Part shown: positions 26,148-34,289 of the stretch, piece by piece
Position numbering within the stretch: the stretch's first letter is position 1
Layout: every line of letters begins with the position of its first letter
Source: Pseudomonadota bacterium
GTDB taxonomy: Bacteria > Pseudomonadota > Alphaproteobacteria > Rhizobiales > Methylopilaceae
Assembly (NCBI GenBank): GCA_023388965.1
Contig: JAEWFF010000028.1
Location: 1 to 64,000 of the forward strand
Length of the DNA stretch: 64,000 nt
Reading direction: 5' to 3'
Made by a program: the position numbers and the translations under genes
The notes under the pieces: generated by a model
Database searches by the model: none
The model's input: only the letters and a program-made list of their open reading frames with translations
Told to the model about the DNA's origin: nothing

Positions 26148-27812
26148 TTATTCGGCGGGGGCCAGCGCGGGCGTCAGCGGTTCGCCGCGTTCCGCCCTGC
26201 GGAACGGGTTGGAGCCGCGGATCGTCACCCAGATGTTGAAGGCCATGATGAGGGCGCCGACGAGGAACAGGACGCCGCCCAGCGCGCGGATGATGTAGAA
26301 GGGGTGCATGGCCGCGACGGACTCGATGAAGGAATATTCGAGGAAGCCGAGGTCTGTGTAGGCACGCCACATCAGGCCCTGAAGGATGCCGGCAACCCAC
26401 ATCGAGGTGATGTAGAGAAGTATGCCGAGGGTCGAGATCCAGAAGTGCCAACTGACGAGCTTCAGCGAATAGAGATCGCGCTTCCACAGCCACGGAACCA
26501 TGCAATACACCGCGCCGAAGGAGATGTAGGCGACCCAGCCGAGCGCGCCGGAATGCACGTGGCCGATCGTCCAGTCCGTGTAATGGCTGAGCGAGTTGAC
26601 CGATTTCAGCGACATCAGCGGGCCTTCGAAGGTCGACATGCCGTAGAAGGCGACAGAGACGACCATCATGCGCAGGACCGGATCGGTGCGCAGTTTGTCC
26701 CATGCGCCCGACAAGGTCATCATGCCGTTGATCATGCCGCCCCAGGACGGCATCCACAGCATGATCGAGAAGGTGGCGCCGAGCGTCTGCGCCCAGTCCG
26801 GCAGCGCCGTGAAGTGCAGATGGTGCGGGCCGGCCCAGATGTAGAGGAAGATGAGCGCCCAGAAATGGATGATCGACAGGCGGTAGGAATAGACCGGCCG
26901 CTCGGCGCGCTTGGGGATGAAGTAATACATGAGGCCGAGGAAACCGGCCGTCAGGAAGAAGCCGACCGCGTTGTGGCCGTACCACCACTGCACCATCGCA
27001 TCCTGCACGCCCGCCCATACGATGTAGGACTTCGGCGAGAGGATCGAGACCGGCACCGCCGCATTGTTGACGAGGTGCAGCACGGCAATGGTGACGATGA
27101 AGGCGAGGTAGAACCAGTTCGCGACGTAAATATGCGGTTCCTTGCGCTTCAGAAGCGTGCCGACATAGATTCCGAAATAGGTGACCCACACGGCGGTCAG
27201 GAACAGGTCCGCATACCATTCCGGCTCGGCATATTCCTTGCTCTGTGTGATGCCGAGCACGTAGCCGGTGGCGGCGACGACGATGAACAGCTGATAGCCG
27301 AGGACGACGAACCAGGGGGCGATATCGCCGGCAAGGCGCGCACGCGAGGTACGCTGGACGACGTAAAGACTCGTGCCGATGAGGACGTTTCCGCCGAAGG
27401 CGAAGATGACGGCCGAGGTGTGCAGCGGGCGCAGGCGGCCGAACGCCGTTTCGGAAAGGCCGAGATTGAGCTCGGGAAAAGCAAGCTGGAAGGCGATGAA
27501 GACGCCGACCGCAAAACCCGCGACGCCCCAGAACACCGAGGCGATGGTCGCGAATTTCACGGGGCCCATATTGTAATTGGGCTTGCCGTCGATCTCCTGC
27601 GGAACGGGATGAGGATCGCGCTCCAGAAAACGGTTCATCAGCGCGAAAGAGGAGGCCAATGCCGCGGCGGCGAAAAGATAGGCATGGAATGCGTAGCCCG
27701 CGTCCCAGGCCTTGCCGCCGACGATGAAGCAGACCAGCGCAAGAACGCCGAAGAGTATCGACAGCAGAAACTCGGGCGTGGTCATCTTCTTCTGCGTAAC
27801 GACGTCGGCCAT
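26148..27812 (-). CDS. ccoN: Cbb3 oxidase catalytic subunit CcoN
   Basis: A 554-residue 12-helix heme-copper oxidase subunit I of the C-type. It reduces oxygen with high affinity at heme b3-CuB. Signatures include the low-spin heme and binuclear-site helices with GRLRPLHTSAVIFAFGGN and WWYGHNAVGFFLTAGFLG, and the GHVHSGALGWVAYISFG segment. The ATG at 27812 is chosen. A perfect FNR/FixK box lies 157 bases upstream. It begins the ccoNOQP operon, with the accessory genes downstream on the same strand. Confidence 0.97.
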   Translation of the reverse strand: MADVVTQKKMTTPEFLLSILFGVLALVCFIVGGKAWDAGYAFHAYLFAAAALASSFALMNRFLERDPHPVPQEIDGKPNYNMGPVKFATIASVFWGVAGFAVGVFIAFQLAFPELNLGLSETAFGRLRPLHTSAVIFAFGGNVLIGTSLYVVQRTSRARLAGDIAPWFVVLGYQLFIVVAATGYVLGITQSKEYAEPEWYADLFLTAVWVTYFGIYVGTLLKRKEPHIYVANWFYLAFIVTIAVLHLVNNAAVPVSILSPKSYIVWAGVQDAMVQWWYGHNAVGFFLTAGFLGLMYYFIPKRAERPVYSYRLSIIHFWALIFLYIWAGPHHLHFTALPDWAQTLGATFSIMLWMPSWGGMINGMMTLSGAWDKLRTDPVLRMMVVSVAFYGMSTFEGPLMSLKSVNSLSHYTDWTIGHVHSGALGWVAYISFGAVYCMVPWLWKRDLYSLKLVSWHFWISTLGILLYITSMWVAGILQGLMWRAYTDLGFLEYSFIESVAAMHPFYIIRALGGVLFLVGALIMAFNIWVTIRGSNPFRRAERGEPLTPALAPAE

Positions 27813-27968
27813 AGTGTTCGTCCCGTTGCCTTTGCGCTCGTGATAGGGCCGCGGCGAATTCCGCAAAATAAGGAGATGCCCTTAGGCCCGGTGCGGCGCC
27901 CGCGTGCACGACTCAAGAAGCGCTGCGGGCTGCAAAAAGCCTTGTCGGCCAATGGCGCGCCGTTCTCC

Positions 27969-27982
27969 TTGATCTCGATCAA
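27969..27982 (-). promoter_or_regulatory. FNR/FixK box upstream of ccoN
   Basis: TTGATCTCGATCAA is a perfect palindromic FNR/FixK site (TTGAT-N4-ATCAA). If it works at -41.5 the transcript would start near 27934 and have a leader of about 120 bases. A weak -10 (GACAAG) is at the expected spacing. It lies in the 212-base gap between ccoN and the oxidoreductase gene. Confidence 0.85.
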
Positions 27983-28024
27983 GCGGGCGGCGGCGCAGGG
28001 ATGGATGAGGTGCTTTCCGGCCGG

Positions 28025-28606
28025 TCAGTTTGCCGCACGGCCACGGCGGCGCATGGACGCAAACCGGGAATCGAGCGCCTGATCCGAAAGCCGATCGGCG
28101 CTTCCGACCAGAGTTTCGCGCACTGTGCGTATGCCGACGAAGCCGAGCATGTTGCGGCGCAGAAGCCGCAAGGCATGGGCGCGGAAATAGAGCCGGTAGA
28201 CGAGCGCGGGCATCGCCATCGTAACGACGATATGGGCGGAACGGCCTTTCAGAAGAGGCTCGAATTCAAGGCCCTTGCCGCGCCTGACGGCAAAGCCCGG
28301 GCGCAGAAGCTGTTCGAGAAAACCCTTCAGCAGAGCGGGCATGCCGCCCAGCCAGAGCGGGAACAGGATGACGAGATGCTCGGCCCAGAGCATGCTTTCC
28401 TGCGCGCGGGCGATGGCCGGCGGCACGTTCGGACCGATCCAGTCGGCTCTGGAACGAAGGAGCGGAAAATCCATACCGCCGAGTTCCAGACGGCGGATCT
28501 GATGCCCGCCCTCCTCCGCGCCCGACACATAGGCTTCGGCGAGCTTGTGGCACAGATGGGGCTCTCGCGTATCGGGATGGCCCTGCACGACGAGAATGCG
28601 GGTCAT
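28025..28606 (-). CDS. NAD(P)H-dependent flavodoxin-fold oxidoreductase
   Basis: A 193-residue protein of the NAD(P)H dehydrogenase (quinone)/KefF-type family. It starts ILVVQGHPDTRE, has the phosphate-binding-like loop GHPDT, and the family segment LFPLWLGGMPALLKGFLEQLLRPGFAV that binds the flavin/dimer interface. It would reduce quinones or other acceptors with FMN or FAD. It starts three bases after the fixK stop, so it is expressed with the oxygen regulator. Its role in the regulon is not known. Confidence 0.85.
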   Translation of the reverse strand: MTRILVVQGHPDTREPHLCHKLAEAYVSGAEEGGHQIRRLELGGMDFPLLRSRADWIGPNVPPAIARAQESMLWAEHLVILFPLWLGGMPALLKGFLEQLLRPGFAVRRGKGLEFEPLLKGRSAHIVVTMAMPALVYRLYFRAHALRLLRRNMLGFVGIRTVRETLVGSADRLSDQALDSRFASMRRRGRAAN

Positions 28607-28609
28607 CGC

Positions 28610-29278
28610 TCAGGCCGTCAGGACGGCAAGGCGCGATGGATCGGCGATGTTGATGCTGCGGCGCGACGCCTGCAGGGAAATCGCGCCCTCGCGCTCGAGC
28701 TGGCTCAATGTGCGCGAGACGGTTTCGATGGTCAGGCCGAGATAATCGGCGATGTCCGCACGGCTCATCGGCAGTTCGAGCATGCCGCGATTCATGTGCG
28801 CACGCCCCATTTCCAGAAGGAAGCTCGCAACCTTTTCCATTGCGCTCTTGCGGCCGAGAAGCAGCATCTGCGCGCGCGCCTTCGCCAGCGCTCGCGCCGT
28901 CCAGCGCCACAATTCGTGCGCGGCGGCGCAATCGGTGCGGATGGCGGCCCCAATGTGCGAGCGCTTTATCATCAGAAGCTGCGTGCCGCAGATCGCCTCG
29001 GCCGACAGGCGGTGAATGTCCTCGGCATCCACGCCGAACACATCCCCCGGGAAATGGAACGCCTCGATCTGGCGGCGGCCGTCGGTGAGCACGGTGAAGG
29101 TGCGCACCGCGCCCGAGATCACGCGATAGACATGCGTTGCGGGCTCGCCCTCGCCGTGGATTTCCTCGTCGGCATCGAAAGCCGCGACCTGCCCGGCGCT
29201 GTTTCCGGCGAATGGCAGGCCGGTTGCGCGCGGCGCTTGCGGGTCGGGGTCGCGGTAGGCATGGGCCAGGCTGGGCAT
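28610..29278 (-). CDS. fixK: Crp/Fnr-family regulator FixK
   Basis: A 222-residue regulator with a cNMP-binding-like barrel (VYRVISGAVRTFTVLTDGRRQIEAFHFPGDVFGVD) and a C-terminal winged helix. The recognition helix has MSRADIADYLGLTIETVSRTLSQLEREG, with the E…SR residues that read TTGAT half-sites. The N-terminal cysteine cluster of FNR is absent, so oxygen sensing is indirect through FixLJ. It is divergent from fixLJ. The ATG at 29278 is preferred over an upstream start because it gives the usual length. Confidence 0.9.
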   Translation of the reverse strand: MPSLAHAYRDPDPQAPRATGLPFAGNSAGQVAAFDADEEIHGEGEPATHVYRVISGAVRTFTVLTDGRRQIEAFHFPGDVFGVDAEDIHRLSAEAICGTQLLMIKRSHIGAAIRTDCAAAHELWRWTARALAKARAQMLLLGRKSAMEKVASFLLEMGRAHMNRGMLELPMSRADIADYLGLTIETVSRTLSQLEREGAISLQASRRSINIADPSRLAVLTA

Positions 29279-29350
29279 CGGACAGACTCCCTCGTGCGAT
29301 GCCCAAACCAATTATTCTTTCAATGATCCCGGCTAAATAAGGTTTGGTTC

Positions 29351-29366
29351 TAAGGGGAATCCCTTA
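29351..29366. promoter_or_regulatory. Inverted repeat, candidate FixJ site
   Basis: TAAGGG-GAAT-CCCTTA is a perfect 6-bp inverted repeat 73 to 88 bases upstream of fixK and 50 bases before fixL. Rhizobial FixJ sites near fixK contain similar AAG/TTCC-CTTA elements, so I propose it as the FixJ binding site. This is an inference from position and symmetry. Confidence 0.5.
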
Positions 29367-29415
29367 TTGGTGCCGCGCCTCTCGTCCCGGCCGGATTTCT
29401 GCTATCCCCTTCCCG

Positions 29416-30861
29416 ATGACACGCATTTTCTGGGCCTTTCTCGTCGCCGCCCTGACCTTCGCCGCGGGATTCGGCGCCCGCATGGCCTCAGAGCCCGTGG
29501 CCGGGCCGGTCGCGGGCTATCTGTTCTTCCTGCCCGCCATCGTCGCGGGCGCGATGTTCGGCGGCGCCCTTGTCGGCCTCAGCATGACGCTGCTCGGCGT
29601 CATCGTGGGCCTTGCGGTGTACTGGCCCGGCGCGAACGAGACCGGCCAGTTCCTTCTCGCCGGCGCGTTCATCGTCAACGGCTTCATCATTTCGCTGATC
29701 GGGGAGCGGGCGCGGCGTCAGCACGAGGACGTGACGCATGCGAACGCCGCTCTGCGCGCACGCGAGGCGCATCTGAAATCCATCCTCGACACAATTCCCG
29801 ACGCGATGATCGTGATCGACAACCGGGGTGTCGTGGAATCGTTCAGCGCCGCCGCCGAACGATTGTTCCAGTGGCATCCGGACGAGATCATCGGCAAGAA
29901 CGTCTCGATGCTGATGCCGCAGCCCTACCGCGACGCCCATGACGGTTATATCGAGCGCTATATGAGAGCGGGCGAAGCGCGCATCATCGGCAAGGGGCGC
30001 GTCGTGGTCGGCAGCCGCAAGGACGGCACGACCTTCCCGATGGAACTCGCGGTCGGCGAAGTACGCTCCAGCCCGAATTTCTTCACCGGCTTCGTCCGCG
30101 ACCTGACCGAGCGCCAGGAAACGGAGACGCGGCTGCAGGAACTGCAGACCGAACTCATCCATATTTCCCGCCTCAGCGCGATGGGCGAAATGGCATCCAC
30201 ACTCGCGCACGAACTCAACCAGCCGCTCTCGGCCATCGTGAACTACCAGAAGGGCATCAAGAACCTTCTGGCGGGGCGCGACGACGAAACCGCGCGCCTG
30301 ATCGCAGGGCCGGTCGACGAGACCGCGGAACAGGCCCTCCGCGCCGGCGAAATCATCCGCCGCATGCGCAGCTTCGTGGCGCGCGGCGAATCCGAAAGCG
30401 AGGTCACATCGCTCAGCCGCCTTGTCGAGGAGGCCAGCGCGCTTGCCCTTGTCGGTGCCAAGGCTGCGCGTGTGAGCGCGGAATTCGACTTCGGAAAAGG
30501 GATCGGCGCGGTTTTCGTCGACCGCATCCAGGTTCAGCAGGTCGTGCTCAACCTCGTACGCAACGCGATCGAGGCCATGGAAGACCGCGAATCCAAGAAG
30601 CTGCGCATCGCAACGCGGATGGAGGATGAGGGCCACGCGCTGATCGAGGTCGCCGATAACGGCCCCGGCATCGCGCCCGACATCCTCGAAAAGCTGTTCC
30701 AGCCTTTCGTAACGACAAAGGCGGACGGCATGGGCGTCGGCCTGTCGGTGTGCCGCACGATCATCGAAGCGCAGGGCGGCCGTATCTGGGTGGAAAGCGA
30801 ACCGGGCAAGGGAACGGTGTTCAGATTTACGGTGCCGGTCGCCGAGGGAGATCATTCATGA
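29416..30861 (+). CDS. fixL: Oxygen-sensing histidine kinase FixL
   Basis: A 481-residue kinase. Residues 1-95 carry about four membrane helices. The heme PAS domain (about 118-235) keeps the residues that define Bradyrhizobium FixL (H200, R206, I215, R220), here H175, R181, I190 and R195, with an identical offset. The kinase core has H265 in STLAHELNQPLSAI, an N-box VLNLVRNAIEAM and GVGLSVCRTIIEAQGG. It phosphorylates FixJ when oxygen is low. The ATG at 29416 follows no obvious ribosome site. The stop overlaps the fixJ start. Confidence 0.94.
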   Translation: MTRIFWAFLVAALTFAAGFGARMASEPVAGPVAGYLFFLPAIVAGAMFGGALVGLSMTLLGVIVGLAVYWPGANETGQFLLAGAFIVNGFIISLIGERARRQHEDVTHANAALRAREAHLKSILDTIPDAMIVIDNRGVVESFSAAAERLFQWHPDEIIGKNVSMLMPQPYRDAHDGYIERYMRAGEARIIGKGRVVVGSRKDGTTFPMELAVGEVRSSPNFFTGFVRDLTERQETETRLQELQTELIHISRLSAMGEMASTLAHELNQPLSAIVNYQKGIKNLLAGRDDETARLIAGPVDETAEQALRAGEIIRRMRSFVARGESESEVTSLSRLVEEASALALVGAKAARVSAEFDFGKGIGAVFVDRIQVQQVVLNLVRNAIEAMEDRESKKLRIATRMEDEGHALIEVADNGPGIAPDILEKLFQPFVTTKADGMGVGLSVCRTIIEAQGGRIWVESEPGKGTVFRFTVPVAEGDHS

Positions 30862-31484
30862 CGGCTCAGCAACTCGTATGCGTAGTGGACGACGACGAGG
30901 CGGCGCGCAAATCGCTGAGCTTTCTTCTCAGCACATCCGGATTCTGGGCGACGGCTTTCGAATCCGCGCAGGCCTTTCTCGATTCCCGCGAAAGCGACGA
31001 ATGCAGCTGCCTGATCGCGGATGTACGTATGCCCGGAATGTCGGGCATTGAACTTCTCAAACGCGTCAAGGCGCGGCGGCCGGATCTGTGCGTCATCATC
31101 ATCACGGGCCACGGCGACGTTCCGCTCGCGGTGGATGCGATGAAATCCGGCGCCGCCGATTTTGTCGAAAAGCCCTACGACAACGAGCGTCTGGTCCAAT
31201 CCATCAACGAGGCCATGGCCAAGGAAGGAGACGGCGGCGCGCGCGGCGAGGCGATGGACCGCTACGGCCGGCTTTCGGCACGCGAAAAGGAAGTCATGCG
31301 CAGCCTTGTGAAGGGCAATCCGAACAAGGTCATCGCCTTCGAACTCGGCATCAGCGCCCGCACCGTCGAAATCCATCGTGCGCATGTGATGTCGAAAATG
31401 CAGGCCCGCAGCCTGGCCGATCTCGTACGCATGGGCATCGCCATCGGCCCGGCCCTCGACGAGGAAACCGCCCCGTCCGCCTGA
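30858..31484 (+). CDS. fixJ: Response regulator FixJ
   Basis: A 208-residue regulator. The receiver domain has the acidic pocket DDD (11-13), phosphoacceptor D55 in IADVRMPGMSG, Thr/Lys switch residues in IITGHGD and FVEKPYD. The C-terminal LuxR-type helix-turn-helix contains GRLSAREKEVM and LGISARTVEIHRAHVMSKM. Phosphorylated FixJ activates fixK. Its ATG overlaps the fixL stop (ATGA). Confidence 0.96.
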   Translation: MTAQQLVCVVDDDEAARKSLSFLLSTSGFWATAFESAQAFLDSRESDECSCLIADVRMPGMSGIELLKRVKARRPDLCVIIITGHGDVPLAVDAMKSGAADFVEKPYDNERLVQSINEAMAKEGDGGARGEAMDRYGRLSAREKEVMRSLVKGNPNKVIAFELGISARTVEIHRAHVMSKMQARSLADLVRMGIAIGPALDEETAPSA

Positions 31485-31514
31485 CGGCGGCGCCTCCGTT
31501 TTCCGTTTTTCTCC

Positions 31515-31528
31515 TTGATATGGATCAA
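31515..31528 (+). promoter_or_regulatory. FNR/FixK box downstream of fixJ
   Basis: TTGATATGGATCAA is a perfect FNR/FixK palindrome (TTGAT-N4-ATCAA) 30 bases after the fixJ stop. If it functions at -41.5 the start of transcription would be near 31563, with GATGCT (31551-31556) as a partial -10. It would drive the following small membrane-protein gene. Confidence 0.75.
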
Positions 31529-31566
31529 GGCTGGCGGGCGGCGTCCGCGCGATGCTGGCGGCCATC

Positions 31567-31827
31567 ATGGCACGCAAGCCAGCCCATCGCCCGTACATGA
31601 TCCGCCTTGCCGTCGCGGCGGGCGCCGTGCTGCTGGGCGCAATGGCGGCGGTGCTGCTCATGCCCGCCATCGGCGCCGGAATACCGCGGGACGGACTGGC
31701 GCATTGGCGCCTCGAATTCATGGTCGGGCTGCTGATCCTGCCCCTCGCCCTCGTTCTTGCCATTGCCGCGCTGAGCCGCGCTATCTCGTGGCTCAATGCG
31801 CGTTCGCGCTCGGGGCCGATTCTTTAA
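31567..31827 (+). CDS. Small two-helix membrane protein under FNR box
   Basis: An 86-residue protein with two hydrophobic segments (IRLAVAAGAVLLGAMAAVLLMPAIG and MVGLLILPLALVLAIAALSRAI) joined by a short polar loop. ATGs at 31552, 31567 and 31597 are in frame; 31567 is chosen because the FNR-type promoter start would fall near 31563, which excludes 31552. No strong ribosome site is visible. I do not recognise the family. Expression at low oxygen is inferred from the perfect FixK box at 31515-31528. Confidence 0.6.
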   Translation: MARKPAHRPYMIRLAVAAGAVLLGAMAAVLLMPAIGAGIPRDGLAHWRLEFMVGLLILPLALVLAIAALSRAISWLNARSRSGPIL

Positions 31828-31851
31828 GATCGGGCATTGCTGGCACTTAAG

Positions 31852-31884
31852 AAAAAAGGCCGATCCGCGAACGGACCGGCCTTT
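31852..31884 (-). terminator. tRNA-Asn terminator
   Basis: Read on the minus strand, AGGCCGGTCC-GTTCGC-GGATCGGCCT is a strong stem with one mismatched pair, followed by six T residues. It lies just after the tRNA-Asn gene. Confidence 0.85.
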
Positions 31885-31890
31885 CAAAAC

Positions 31891-31966
31891 TGGCTCCCTG
31901 AGCAGGACTCGAACCTGCGACCATTCGATTAACAGTCGAACGCTCTACCAGCTGAGCTATCAGGGA
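31891..31966 (-). tRNA. tRNA-Asn (GTT)
   Basis: A 76-base cloverleaf with encoded CCA. Acceptor TCCCTGA pairs with TCAGGGA, the anticodon loop CTGTTAA contains GTT, and the T-arm has GGTTCGAGTCC. Confidence 0.97.
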
Positions 31967-32094
31967 ACAGGGCCCGGGGGCGCCTGCGGGGTCTGCATAT
32001 AGCAGAGTCGGGGCGGATGCCAAGCTTTGCTCTCGCCCTGCGAGCGGCCCTTCCCTAAATATGTGATCCCCCAAGGCGCGATCAACGGGACGCA

Positions 32095-32391
32095 ATGGCC
32101 ACTTACCTTAAAATCGGCACGCGGCGGTTCAGGGTTCCGGGCTCGCCGGCGGTGCGGATTGCGCTCGGCATCCTGCTGGTTCTGTGCGGGCTGGTCGGCT
32201 TTCTGCCGATCCTCGGCTTCTGGATGATTCCGGTCGGGCTGCTTGTCCTGTCGGTCGATTTTCCCTGGGTGCGCCGGTGGCGGCGGAAGATGGAGATCAA
32301 ATGGGGTCGCTGGCGGCAGAACCGCACTGATAAAGCCGAAAGCCCACGCCCCGACCGCGGCAAAAGCTCAAACCCTCCGAGCAAGGGCTAG
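32095..32391 (+). CDS. PGPGW-type small transmembrane protein
   Basis: A 98-residue protein. A hydrophobic segment, VRIALGILLVLCGLVGFLPILGFWMIPVGLLVLSVDFPWVRRW, has the Gly/Pro-rich pattern of the putative transmembrane PGPGW family (PF09656). A basic cytoplasmic tail follows (RRWRRKMEIKWGRWRQNR). Function unknown. It precedes the cysteine synthase gene by 62 bases. Confidence 0.6.
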   Translation: MATYLKIGTRRFRVPGSPAVRIALGILLVLCGLVGFLPILGFWMIPVGLLVLSVDFPWVRRWRRKMEIKWGRWRQNRTDKAESPRPDRGKSSNPPSKG

Positions 32392-32453
32392 CTTCGCGCG
32401 GCGCCGCCTTGTACGTTCCAACTTCGCTGAACCGGCATATCCACAGAGGAATA

Positions 32454-33491
32454 ATGACAATTCGCCGCGACCTCCTCGACGCCATCGGCAACACGCCGCT
32501 GATCCGCCTCAACCGCGCCTCGGACGAAACGGGCTGCGAGATTCTCGGCAAGGCGGAGTTCATGAATCCGGGCCAGTCGGTGAAGGATCGCGCCGCCCTT
32601 TTCATCATTCAGGACGCGCTGAAGAAGGGCACACTGAAGCCCGGCGGCACGGTGGTCGAGGGCACCGCCGGCAATACCGGCATCGGGCTGGCGCTGGTGG
32701 GGAATGCGCTCGGGCTCAAGACCGTGATCGTCATTCCCGACACCCAGAGCCAGGAGAAGAAGGACATGCTCCGGCTGGCGGGGGCCGAACTGGTGGAAGT
32801 GCCGGCCGTTCCCTATTCGAACCCGAACAATTACGTGAAGGTCTCCGGCCGGCTGGCGGAAAAGCTCGCAAAGACGCTGCCGGACGGCGCGGTCTGGGCC
32901 AACCAGTTCGACAACATCGCCAACCGTCAGGCCCATATCGAGACGACGGGGCCGGAAATCTGGGAGCAGACGGGCGGCAAGGTGGACGGCTTCGTCTCGG
33001 CGGTCGGCACCGGCGGCACGCTTGCCGGCATCGCCATCGCGCTGAAGGAGCGCAATCCCGATGTGCGCATTGCCCTCGCCGATCCGCCCGGCGCCTCCCT
33101 CTATTCCTATTACACCACCGGCGAATTGAAGGCCGAGGGCTCGTCCATCACCGAAGGCATCGGCCAGGGGCGCATCACCGACAATCTCGTCGGCGCGCCG
33201 ATCGATGTCGCTTATGAGATTCCGGACGAAGAGGCGGTGAAGATCTGCTTCGATCTCCTTGAACATGAAGGGCTTTGCATGGGCGGCTCGACCGGCGTGA
33301 ACGTGGCCGGGGCCATCCGCCTCGCCCGCGATCTCGGCCGGGGATGCACGATAGTCACAGTTCTGTGCGATTACGGCACGCGCTATCAAAGCAAGCTGTT
33401 CAATCCGGAATTCCTGCGCCAAAAGAGCCTGCCCGTTCCGGCTTGGCTGGAGCGCGGCGCAACGATCCGGCGCGAGGACGTGCTGGTCTGA
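32454..33491 (+). CDS. cysK: Cysteine synthase A
   Basis: A 345-residue PLP enzyme of the O-acetylserine sulfhydrylase family, converting O-acetylserine and sulfide to cysteine. The PLP lysine is in NPGQSVKDRAA, the phosphate loop is GTGGTLAG, and the substrate-binding loop is VEGTAGNTGIG. The length is longer than the ~315-residue E. coli CysK and matches the alphaproteobacterial/eukaryotic-like branch. The start is supported by AGAGGA. A GT-rich tail precedes a possible small downstream gene. Confidence 0.94.
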   Translation: MTIRRDLLDAIGNTPLIRLNRASDETGCEILGKAEFMNPGQSVKDRAALFIIQDALKKGTLKPGGTVVEGTAGNTGIGLALVGNALGLKTVIVIPDTQSQEKKDMLRLAGAELVEVPAVPYSNPNNYVKVSGRLAEKLAKTLPDGAVWANQFDNIANRQAHIETTGPEIWEQTGGKVDGFVSAVGTGGTLAGIAIALKERNPDVRIALADPPGASLYSYYTTGELKAEGSSITEGIGQGRITDNLVGAPIDVAYEIPDEEAVKICFDLLEHEGLCMGGSTGVNVAGAIRLARDLGRGCTIVTVLCDYGTRYQSKLFNPEFLRQKSLPVPAWLERGATIRREDVLV

Positions 33492-33516
33492 CCGCCCGAT
33501 TGAACGAAAGCGCCCG

Positions 33517-33750
33517 ATGCGGCGTTTGCGGTTCGGACGGCCTCCGGAGAAGGACGACTACATTTTGGAACAGCTTTCGCTGCAGCTCTCGATCGGCTTT
33601 TTCTGTGTGATGGCGGGCGCCTGGGCGGCCCTGTGCCTCTATCTCCGCGCCGCGCATCGCGCCCGTGCGGAAACGAACACCATCGAGACGACCACCGCCG
33701 CCCCTGCCCGGATGAACGACGACGATATGGGCGCCGCGCAGGCCGCCTGA
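33517..33750 (+). CDS. Small single-helix protein
   Basis: A 77-residue protein with one membrane helix (LQLSIGFFCVMAGAWAALCLYLR) and an acid-rich tail. The ATG at 33517 lies 25 bases after cysK. A TTG at 33565 is an equally plausible start. No family recognised and the coding status is uncertain. A good terminator follows. Confidence 0.4.
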   Translation: MRRLRFGRPPEKDDYILEQLSLQLSIGFFCVMAGAWAALCLYLRAAHRARAETNTIETTTAAPARMNDDDMGAAQAA

Positions 33751-33785
33751 TCCGGCATCGCACTCCGCGACATGAAACCATGCCA

Positions 33786-33815
33786 ATGAACCCGGATTCC
33801 GGGTTCATCTTTTTA
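33786..33815 (+). terminator. Rho-independent terminator
   Basis: A perfect 10-bp stem (ATGAACCCGG / CCGGGTTCAT, 3-base loop ATT) followed by CTTTTTA, after the cysK and small-protein genes on the plus strand. Confidence 0.85.
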
Positions 33816-33854
33816 TGCAGACGGGGAACATCCGGCCTGGCCTGACAGCATTTT

Positions 33855-34241
33855 CTAGAGACGCCAGTACGGATCGGTGTCGTAATGCTCATGCAGCGCG
33901 CGCTCGGCGCTGCGGTCGGGCGGGCTCTCGCCCTCCGAATTCAGATCGGGCGCGTCCTGAAGCTGCGCCTTCGTTATCTCAAGAACATAGGCCTGCCTGT
34001 TCTCGTCGTAATCGAGAACGGCCCAGGGCAAAGTGTAATAACGTTCGCCGACGCCGAGCAGCCCGCCGAAACTCATCACGACATAGGCGACGCGGCCGGA
34101 GATCTTGTCGATCATCACGCGCTCGATCCTGCCGATCTTCTCGCCGTCCGGACGGCGCACGGTCGTGCCCTGCACGCGGTCGCTCGCGATCAGCGGATTT
34201 ACGCCCGGACGCGCTTTGGCGCTGGTTGTGGCCTGTTCCAT
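33855..34241 (-). CDS. PRC-barrel domain protein
   Basis: A 128-residue soluble protein. After a short linker, residues from PLIASDRVQGTTVRRPDGEKIGRIERVMIDKISGRVAYVVMSFGG form the PRC-barrel (photosynthetic reaction centre barrel-like) fold. The remainder has a conserved RYYTLPWAVLDYDENRQAYVLEI. Such proteins are often stress or photosynthesis-related scaffolds; no role can be assigned. The ATG at 34241 is preferred over an upstream TTG at 34274. Confidence 0.8.
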   Translation of the reverse strand: MEQATTSAKARPGVNPLIASDRVQGTTVRRPDGEKIGRIERVMIDKISGRVAYVVMSFGGLLGVGERYYTLPWAVLDYDENRQAYVLEITKAQLQDAPDLNSEGESPPDRSAERALHEHYDTDPYWRL

Positions 34242-34289
34242 GGCTGCTGCCTCCCGCAGTTCATCGGAAGACAATTCGCAGGGGACGTA

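Noticed and set aside
26133..28082. Long frame antisense to ccoN
   Set aside because: Same artefact; ccoN is well supported and the antisense product is charged and low in complexity.
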